Origin: Cannabis sativa
Taxonomy: Eukaryota; Streptophyta; Magnoliopsida; Rosales; Cannabaceae
Assembly (NCBI RefSeq): GCF_029168945.1
Contig: NC_083602.1
Coordinates: 90,406,027 to 90,470,026, forward strand
Direction: 5' to 3'
Length of the DNA stretch: 64,000 nucleotides
A program made the position numbers and the translations under genes. Positions 56,455 through 64,000 of the stretch are shown piece by piece. Numbering within the stretch: the stretch's first letter is position 1; the number at the start of each line of letters is the position of its first letter. The notes under the pieces are model-generated. The model had not been told where the DNA came from. It saw only the letters and a list, made by a program, of their open reading frames with translations, and ran no database searches.

Positions 56455-56923
56455 TACTACTACAAAATCATTTTTTTTTCATCGGTTTACAACTGACATA
56501 ATCAAATATAGTGTCGATTCTTATAATCAATGCATATTCGATCACCATAAATTTGGAAGCAAATGCATTGGTTACGAACTAACGGAATTGAGCACATACA
56601 TTAGTGTGTAATATAATTTCTTAGACTGAAGTCAGGCCATATGTGTCATACAAATGGTCTTTATACTGTCAATTACAATCTAACACATAAATTTTGATAG
56701 GAGGAAAATTTACATTTTCTTAGTGTCCGGTTAGTTGACGGAATTATTCTTTGCAACTAGGACCCACAAATGCAAAGGTCCACTTAATACACAATATTTT
56801 AATTTTAAATGACACATCACTTTGAAATTGACAAAATTGATATGAATCGGTGGACAACCGACACAATTGACATTTAATAGCATTAGTTGTACTCCGACGC
56901 AAAAGTCTATTTTTGGAGTAGTG
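56455..56923. mobile_element. CACTA-like non-autonomous element
   Basis: Left end TACTACTACAAAATC, right end complement CACTACTCCAAAAATAG, with a 3-bp duplication TTC on both sides (56452-56454, 56924-56926). The subterminal regions hold short inverted motifs (CATCGGTTTACAACTGAC; GGTGGACAACCGACAC). 469 bp, no coding capacity. Confidence 0.55.
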
Positions 56924-57962
56924 TTCATTGACTGTTTGTTATGGCGAGGGAAGATGATGTTGACCCCTTTTGGGTAATTAGTGTCTCATCAAAAAGTTTG
57001 GCAAGGATCCTCAATTTATAAGATCAAGGGTCATTCCTGCATAACATTAAAATCAAATGTAAATTTAAATTAAAATGGGACATCATAAGATCAAATGTAA
57101 ATTTAATTTAAATTTCGACACCACTCATAACTATACACACTGTATCATTTATTGGGCATTAGAATTAACATAATGGAATTGGAATGATAAGATAAGTGTC
57201 ACATTGGGCTGCAAATAGATTTATTAAGTGGTAGAGTAGCTAATAAGTGATCATAATTAAAGTTTCAACACTAAGAAGAAAAACATTTCTCAATTAATGT
57301 GGCTCTTCAAAAATGAAGCCACTTGGTCATAAACAAACATATATTGATATTTATATTAAGAAAAATGTTACGGGACATCTTAAAATGTTAAATATTATAA
57401 GAGATGACATATCAATATCGGATCCTATACATTTTAATTTATTAAATAATATAGAAAAACATTAACCACCCACGAAGCGCCTACTAATATATATTTTTTT
57501 TTTTATTTTGTTACGAAATTTGTTGTATGTTTTTTATTTTCTTAAATTTTACATTACAATTCTTCTTTAATAAAATTTAAATTTTCTTATTTATCCATTT
57601 TTTTTTATAAATGCAAAGCTTCTAACCATTCTTTATCTTTCCTACTCAATTTCTTAACACTAGTCCAATCTATTACAAACATTGTAAATTATAGAATTAA
57701 AAGTAATATGAGCTATTGGTAATTTTTGACTCCAAAGCACATTATTTTTAGCCTGTCAAATGTAATAAATTGTGGTTGAAATAACACTCAAAAAAAACTC
57801 TTTGTTTACCTCTTGTAACTGTGCTATTTCGGGTCGAGTTTAAGACTTCAAAAAGCTTTGATTTTCGGGTGTTGATACCAACCCAACTACAGACTTACTG
57901 CAACATTACTTACTGGTGCTATAATAGCAGCTAAAAAAACAGATGAGGATGATCCTCCAAAC

Positions 57963-58151
57963 CAGGGTCGGCCCAAGGCTAAGCCTAACTAGGTCTGTGC
58001 TTAGGGCTCACTCATTTTAGGGGTCCAAATATATTTTTTTTTTAGAAAAAATATACATATTTTTTAATAATTTTTTAAACTATCATTTATTCTTATCATA
58101 AGGGCTTAACTTTTATTTTCTTAGGCATATTTTAACTTAGGACCGACCCTA
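57963..58151. mobile_element. hAT-type MITE, relative of the carbonic anhydrase intron copy
   Basis: Ends CAGGGTCGGCCC and GGACCGACCCTA, flanked by CTCCAAAC and TTCCAAAC (57955-57962, 58152-58159), 7 of 8 bases matching. Lies 22 bp upstream of a Cassandra element. Confidence 0.7.
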
Positions 58152-58173
58152 TTCCAAACTATTCCTATTTTCC

Positions 58174-59111
58174 TGTGACAGTCAGTAGTCCTGTGATCTG
58201 TAAGGGGAAATACCGGGTAAGCTGTGCAATCCCACATCGCCTGGGGAAGGTGAAGTGAAATGATTCTGAGACTGTGTAGGTATGGGACTACACAGTTGGA
58301 GAGAGCTTAAATGGATTGATTGGTACTACCTATATCAACAAGGTGCATCTTGTTTTTCGGTAGCCCATCACGAAAGAACTCCACAGTTAAGCGAGCTTGA
58401 CTTGGGAGTAATTTCAGGATGGGTGACCTCCTGGGAAGTTTTCCCAGGAAGCGTGCGAGTGAGGACAAAGCATGCTGGAAACACTCGTGTTGGTCTGTAG
58501 GGTCAGTCATCAATCCAAGAAGCATCCAGAGTGGCGTACCCGTGTATAAGAGCCATTAGTCCGTGGGTGTAAGGGCCCAATGGAGGCTTGAAGCGGGGAC
58601 TTCACAAATGGTATCAGAGCCTTGACCCAGCCGGAAGTGTGGTCGACGAGGACGTCGGACCCCGTAAGGGGGGGTGATTGTGACAGTCAGTAGTCCCGTG
58701 ATCTGTAAGGGGAAATACCGGGTAAGCTGTGCAATCCCACATCGCCTGGGGAAGGTCAAGTGGGATGATTCTGAGACTGTGTAGGTATGGGACTACACAG
58801 TTGGAGAGAGCTTAAATGGATTGATTGGTACTACCTATATCAACAAGGTGCATCTTGTTTTTCGGTAGCCCATCACGAAAGAACTCCACAGTTAAGCGAG
58901 CTTGACTTGGGAGTAATTTCAGGATGGGTGACCTCCTGGGAAGTTTTCCCAGGAAGCGTGCGAGTGAGGACAAAGCATGCTGGAAACACTCGTGTTGGTC
59001 TGTAGGGTCAGTCATCAATCCAAGAAGCATCCAGAGTGGCGTACCCGTGTATAAGAGCCATTAGTCCGTGGGTGTAAGGGCCCAATGGAGACTTGAAGCG
59101 GAGACGTTACA
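58174..59111 (+). mobile_element. Complete Cassandra TRIM element
   Basis: LTRs 58174-58606 and 58679-59111, both 433 bp and nearly identical, around a 72-bp interior that consists only of the primer-binding site TGGTATCAGAGC (58609-58620) and a polypurine tract (AAGGGGGGGTGATTG). Perfect target duplication TTTCC (58169-58173, 59112-59116). Non-coding; would need proteins from another element to move. Each LTR contains a 5S rRNA-like segment. Confidence 0.93.
58342..58445 (+). ncRNA. 5S rRNA-like segment in Cassandra 5' LTR
   Basis: Resembles plant 5S rRNA: CCCATCA.GAACTCC, AGTTAAGCG.GCTTG and AGGATGGGTGACCTCCTGGG (58416-58435), covering the internal RNA polymerase III promoter boxes. Not a genuine 5S gene. 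Equivalent segments lie at 58847-58950, 62095-62198 and 62599-62705. Confidence 0.85.
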
Positions 59112-59116
59112 TTTCC

Positions 59117-59727
59117 ACACATTAAAGTACAATCCAGTGAAATAGCATAACCAAACTAGCAAAGCCTATCACAAGTAGATAACTATTTTTCAAGGTTAGC
59201 CGACTTATAAATTTGTAGAGTTTGCAACTATTACTTTAAAAAAATTACCTTTTAATCATAATTTTAGTAAAGAAAAAAAATTATTCGTGACTAAAAAAAT
59301 ATTTAGATACAAATTGTTATTTTAGTCAAAAAAAAAATAATAAAAATGATAAATACTTTTAATCTTTTAATACCTTTAGTGATTACACCAAAATATTGAT
59401 GTAATTATATATATTTACAAATTTTATTAAAATTAAAAGTAATTTTTTAATTTTTGTGTGAGTTGACACTAAAGATAATAATGCAAATGCAAGAGGGGAC
59501 AGACATTGCATTGTGCTTATTGACTTTTGTCCAAATGAAACTGTTATAAATGAGACAAAAATTAATAACTTATTATTTAATATTTTTTAGATTATAAGCT
59601 GCATTATTAATAATTAATTAATAAAAAAATTATGAAATGGAGAAAGCACTTTCATATTTGGTGGAAAGTGAGACCCAACCCACATAACACTAATTATTGT
59701 ATCTAAATTAACTTGCTTAATAATCAT
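59117..59727. other. Intergenic region upstream of the peptide gene
   Basis: AT-rich, no gene. Remnants of the GTGACTAAA-type repeat near 59270-59340. Confidence 0.45.
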
Positions 59728-59737
59728 CTATATAAAT
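59728..59737 (+). promoter_or_regulatory. TATA box of the small peptide gene
   Basis: CTATATAAAT about 190 bp before the ATG. A GTAAGT at 59792 and a CAG at 59907 could bound a leader intron, which would bring the mature leader to a usual length. Confidence 0.5.
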
Positions 59738-59926
59738 GACTCAATAACATTTCTTCCTCCTATAAACCAACTAATAAGTCTCATATAACAAGTAAGTTTT
59801 ACTAAACATTATCACTAGTAACCATCTTTTCTTTTAATTACTTTCACTTTTTTTTTTTTAATTTCAAGTTCTAATTCATATATATATTTTTAAGGTTTGA
59901 AAAGCAGCTATAGTTAGACTGTAAAA

Positions 59927-60175
59927 ATGAAAGGGACAACGATTGTTGTGTTAGTACTAGTGGTGCTGATTGGATCGAGCTCGGGTATGAATGTGAAAAC
60001 TTGGGGTCTGGGGACGGAGATGATGAAGGAAGATTTTCGAAAATTGGGAGAAATCGTTAAAAGTATTGATGACAAAGTTGAAGTTGGGTACCCAGGAAGT
60101 AGTGTCAATAACCATCACTACATTCCTAGGCAAGATTTCAATAACCATGGTGGTGATGATGGTGGTAAAAAATAA
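59927..60175 (+). CDS. Small secreted peptide precursor
   Basis: 82 residues, single coding exon. Residues 1-20 are a strongly hydrophobic signal peptide ending SSSG. A Lys/Asp/Glu-rich variable middle (about 21-52) follows. A distinct C-terminal segment GYPGSSVNNHHYIPRQDFNN (54-73) precedes a Gly/Asp/Lys tail. The layout (signal peptide, variable pro-region, compact Pro/His-containing C-terminal motif, no cysteines) is that of plant post-translationally processed signalling peptides. I cannot assign it to CLE, RGF, CIF, PSY or PIP with confidence; the motif fits none of these exactly. The opposite-strand frames here are shadows. Confidence 0.7.
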   Translation: MKGTTIVVLVLVVLIGSSSGMNVKTWGLGTEMMKEDFRKLGEIVKSIDDKVEVGYPGSSVNNHHYIPRQDFNNHGGDDGGKK

Positions 60176-61926
60176 ATATATAGATATATATAGATCATAA
60201 TTCATAAATATATATTGAATCCCTTATAGTTATATATATAGTTGTGTAATACATAAAGTTTGTTCCTCTCTGGCTAGGTGAAAAAGAATATTGTTGTTCA
60301 TAATGAACTAGAGTGTTTGTTAATCTATATTATATCATATAGGAATATTGAGTGTATGAATTAATAATAAAATTTACATGTTGTATTGTCTTGTATACAT
60401 GTGGATGATCTTATATTGTTAAATTTATATAATTATAAAATATTAGAAATTTATGTAGTGAATTTGGAAAGTTATTTTAGGATACTTTCTATTTGTTTTG
60501 ATATTTATTTTATTTATGATTATATATGTTGTAGCTATTTAAGATTTAAATAGTTACTTACTATATGTATAAAAAAATATTCCAGTTGTGTGTACAACAA
60601 AATATGTAAATTTTATTTTTTGTATTATAAATTATTTGAATTTTTTTTAAAATTTACGGGTAATTCTAAATAAGTATAACGTACATGACTATGAAAATAA
60701 ATTAGGGGCTTTTTCATTTTCACACTTTAAAACAATTTTTTTTTTTTGTATTTTTACGAAATTCTACATAGAAACTCCTATTGAAACTAGCGTTGCAACC
60801 TAAATTGCAACAAAAAATCGTATAGAAACTTATATTGCAACTAACACTGCAACCAGTTTAGAAACCCAAACTGTAAAGTTGAAGAAAAAAAGTTAAAAAA
60901 AATAGTATATAAGGTAATTCCCCACTAAATTAAACTAAAAAGCTCTTATATATGTTGAAAAAGATAAGGGCCGAGTCTACCAAAACACTCTTTTAAGGGC
61001 AATGCTAAAATTTAGAGGAGGCTCGATACTGCCACATGATTTTTCATTTCTTGTGTTCCTACAATATAAAAAAAAATTACATAATCGGTTAAATAAAAAA
61101 ATACAATTGAAAAAACTAACAAAAAAATAGTTACAGAAAAATTATACATACTTTTTTTGTTCATTAATCGATCCATGCAATGTACTCTTGGTACCCAGTG
61201 GAGTTAATACTAATAATCTCTTTCACAAAATGAAATGATTTTCCTATGATCAACTTCTACATTAATTGTCATTTTAATTCACCTTCTTTTGTTTATCTTT
61301 TGGTTATGAAGAACCAAAATCATTAATATGTAGCTGAGAAAGATTATCACCTATTAAAACCAACATCATTTTTCATCCATTTTTGAACATTATTCATGGG
61401 TAACATATATACCTTCATAATTATTGTTGTCAACCATATTCAAAAAGATCATTGATCAACATCAATATTATCATATGAAAACTTGTATACCCCTCTTGTT
61501 TATCTTTGAAAACTCCAGCAAAAACCTTTTGAACAAAAAAAAAACATAATAAATACTAGACTAACAAAAATAATAAATCACTTTCTCAAAACAGACAATT
61601 GCAACTCACTTGACCCATCATCAAAATCAAATACTACATTTTTATGCAAGACCTAAACAAAAAACAAACATAATAAGATTTGATACAAAAACAGCATAAG
61701 CATATAACTATTAATAAGACACATAATCATAACAGAAAAAAAAAAAAAAACACTACAAATTAGATATAAGGAAAAAAAAATAAAAAAACCATTAAATATT
61801 CGATTTCTAAATAATAACCACACCTAAAAATATAATAATAATAAAAAAGTTTAATCGATTATAAACAAAATAAGTAAAATCATAACAAAATAGAAATATA
61901 CCTTCGGTGAAGATGAGTCCGGAGAA
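60176..61926. other. Intergenic region, no gene seen
   Basis: AT-rich. 60460-60700 shares phrases with the decayed repeats at 38.2-39 kb. The stretch 61490-61926 is low-complexity and may continue the interrupted coding-like fragment right of the Cassandra element. Confidence 0.45.
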
Positions 61927-62866
61927 TGTGACAGTCAGTAGTCCCGTGATCCGTAAGGGGAAACACCGGGTAAGCTGTGCAATCCCACACCGCCTGGGGA
62001 AGGTCAAGTGGGATGATTCTGAGACTGTGTAGGTATGGGACTACACAGTTAAAGAGAGCTTAAATGGATTGATTGGTACTACCTATATCAACAAGGTGCA
62101 TCTTGTTTTTCGGTAGCCCATCTCGAAAGAACTCCACAGTTAAGCGTGCTTGGCCTGGAGCAATTTCAAGGATGGGTGACCTCCTGGGAAGTTTTCCCAG
62201 GATGCGTGTGAGTGAGGACAAAGCACGCTGGAAACACTCGTGTTGGTCTGTAGGGCCAGTCATCAATCCAGGAAGCAGCCAGACTAGCGTACTCGTGTAT
62301 AAGAGCCATTAGTCCGTGGGTGTAAGGGCCCAATGGAGGCTTGAAGCGGGGACGTTACAAATGGTATCAGAGCCTTGACCCAGCCGGAAGTGTGGTCGAC
62401 GAGGACGTCGGACCCCGTAAGGGGGGGTGATTGTGACAGTCAGTAGTCCCGTGATCCGTAAGGGGAAATACCGGTAGCTCGTGCAATCCCACACCGCCCG
62501 GGGAAGGTCAAGTGGGATGATTCCCGAGACCGTGTAGGTATGGGACTACACGCTTAAAGAGAGCTTAAATGGATTGATTGGTACTACCTATATCAACAAG
62601 GTGCATCTTGTTTTTTCTGCAGCCCATCACGAAAGAACTCCACAGTTAAGCGAGCTTGACTTGGGAGTAATTTCAGGATGGGTGACCTCCTGGGAAGTTT
62701 TCCCAGGAAGCGTGCGAGTGAGGACAAAGCACGCTGGAAACACTCGTGTTGGTCTGTAGGGTCAGTCATCAATCCAGGAAGCAGCCAGAGTGACGTACTC
62801 GTGTATAAGAGCCATTCATTCTGTGGGTGTAAGGACCCAATGGAGGCTTGAAGCGGGGACGTTACA
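61927..62866 (+). mobile_element. Complete Cassandra TRIM element, second plus-strand copy
   Basis: LTRs 61927-62359 (433 bp) and 62432-62866 (435 bp), a 72-bp interior with primer-binding site at 62362-62373 and a polypurine tract, and a perfect target duplication GAGAA (61922-61926, 62867-62871). The 5S-like segment of the first LTR (GTTAAGCGTGCTTGG) is closer to plant 5S than that of the 58-kb copy. The LTRs differ at several sites, so this insertion is older than the 58-kb one. Confidence 0.92.
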
Positions 62867-63630
62867 GAGAATAACCAACATTCTCATCAAAAGAGTCAAC
62901 AACCTTTTTAATCACATCATCGACCACTGTGGATCCACGTCCCTTGCTCTTTAACAACTCAATCACTTCATCAAACATACACATAGAATGACGGACCCAT
63001 GATTTAAATAGTTACTTACCATAAGTATTGTCAGTCCTATTACTTAGGCTAAAAAGAATCTAATACAACCATATAAAGAAAGTGAAAAGATAATCTTGGA
63101 ATTTATAAGAATAAACTTTATCTTTTTACTTTTTCAATCTTGTAAAAGATGTTTCACCATCCATAAATGCCAAGTTAATATAATGGAATATTCTATCCCA
63201 CAAAAGTTTGCCAAAAGCTATATTTCTCAATTCAGATAATTCCCCATCAATAAATCCAAACAACTCACTATCTACCTATTTCTCATTTTCTTAACCATAC
63301 AAATAATGTTAACAAATAATCTATATAGCCATCTTAACAACATCTACATCATCGTTAAAATCACCTAAAAAAAATCTTCCCCTAATCTCATCTTATTCTA
63401 CCTTAATATTTAAATTAGAGAACATTTTCCTGAATGAAATTTGTTGCTTGAATTCATCCAAATTAGAGCTACCGTCCAAACTCAATCCAGTTATTAAGAC
63501 AAACTCTTACAGTCCAAAACGAATCAAACCCTATTATTTTTTACCAAGTTGTGTTAAATAGGGAATAGAATTCCAACATCTTTTTTAGTAGCATGCATGG
63601 ATATTATATATTGGGTACCACGTCCGTACT
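62867..63630 (-). pseudogene. Coding-like fragment interrupted by Cassandra
   Basis: From 62984 leftwards the minus strand reads MCMFDEVIELLKSKGRGS, followed by TVVDDVIKKVVDSFDENVG, up to the Cassandra insertion. Further right, stop-broken stretches such as LRNIAFGKLLWDRIFHY and AFMDGETSF appear. The composition looks protein-derived, but stops and the insertion break it and I cannot name the family. Confidence 0.35.
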
Positions 63631-63895
63631 ATCTTGAGAAGAACTTGCTCTGCTAGGGTTTCGAGGGTTTGATTTCTGTGTTTGAGTGTGTTGTATTTGA
63701 TTCTTAGGGTTTCTAGATTTTTCTTGAAAGGTCTCTTTGGCTGTGGGTTAAAGACACAAAGATTTGTGGTTGTATTGGTCAAAGTGGTGCCGTTTTGGTC
63801 TAAATTCACTTGGATTGAGAAAAGGTCGAAATTGACCTTGCAAACCGATCATTGTTGTTTTGTTGGTGTAGGGTTAAAGAAGTAAAATTCCTACA
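63631..63895. mobile_element. LTR fragment related to the solo LTR at 54.4 kb
   Basis: Shares GAACTTGCTCTGCTAGGGTT, GTGCCGTTTTGGTCTAA and the terminal TTGGTGTAGGG...CCTACA with 55070-55323. The left part is missing and no target duplication is visible. Confidence 0.65.
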
Positions 63896-64000
63896 ATTTT
63901 ATTATCATTTTCTTAAAAAAAAGAAGGAAATAATGAAAAAGATAATTGGTATTTGAGATGTTATTTACAAAACTATAGCATAAAAAAGCTCATAAAAATG

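Noticed and set aside
58342..58445. Genuine 5S rRNA gene
   Set aside because: Only partial similarity, embedded in 433-bp LTRs of Cassandra elements with primer-binding site and target duplications.
58307..58525. 72-codon frames repeated in both directions within Cassandra LTRs
   Set aside because: They occur once per LTR on both strands and simply reflect non-coding LTR sequence that lacks stops.

Overview
The window is plant nuclear DNA, very AT-rich and dominated by transposons. It is eudicot-like: spliced genes with GT..AG introns, a plant alpha-carbonic anhydrase, a nuclear-encoded mitochondrial ribosomal protein S9, an intronless LysM receptor-like kinase, and Cassandra elements (plant retrotransposons whose LTRs carry a 5S rRNA-like segment). 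The species cannot be fixed from sequence alone.

Layout. 1-11.9 kb: a tandem array of about 2.8-kb chimeric units. Each joins a hairpin-forming minisatellite, a truncated LTR, a CTT/CCT tract, a ~107-codon open frame (module D) and an oppositely oriented 30-codon ORF with promoter-like and poly(A)-like flanks (module E). 11.9-19.2 kb: an inverted LTR, then a nest in which a MITE is split by a 4.9-kb Mutator-like element (long TIRs, 9-bp target duplication). That element carries further D and E copies and is itself invaded by a copia-type LTR. 19.9-22.7 kb: six-exon alpha-carbonic anhydrase gene, minus strand, with a small hAT element in intron 1. 26.2-26.6 kb: Tourist-like MITE. 26.8-34.66 kb: a minus-strand LINE, 5'-truncated, split by a 4-kb LTR element (TSD CTCAT) and a Cassandra element. 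34.8-37.4 kb: RPS9M, four exons. 38.1-38.6 kb: Mutator-type MITE. 39.5-41.4 kb: LYK4/LYK5-type LysM receptor pseudokinase. 42.3-53.3 kb: a decayed copia element (TSD AAAAG) holding a very young non-autonomous LTR element (TSD CATGA). 53.4-57 kb: MITE, solo LTR (TSD AATAT) and CACTA-like pieces. 58-64 kb: a hAT MITE, two complete Cassandra elements, a small secreted-peptide gene and a fragment of another LTR.

The four host genes (carbonic anhydrase, RPS9M, LysM receptor, secreted peptide) look functionally unrelated, as expected in a plant genome without operons. The most unusual feature is the 1-19 kb complex. There, two short ORFs of unknown function were multiplied in a tandem array and are also present inside a Mutator-like element. 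Copies differ in whether they have an ATG or a premature stop. All element boundaries given here come from TIR/LTR termini and target-site duplications read directly from the sequence. Family names for the non-autonomous elements are inferred from those termini.
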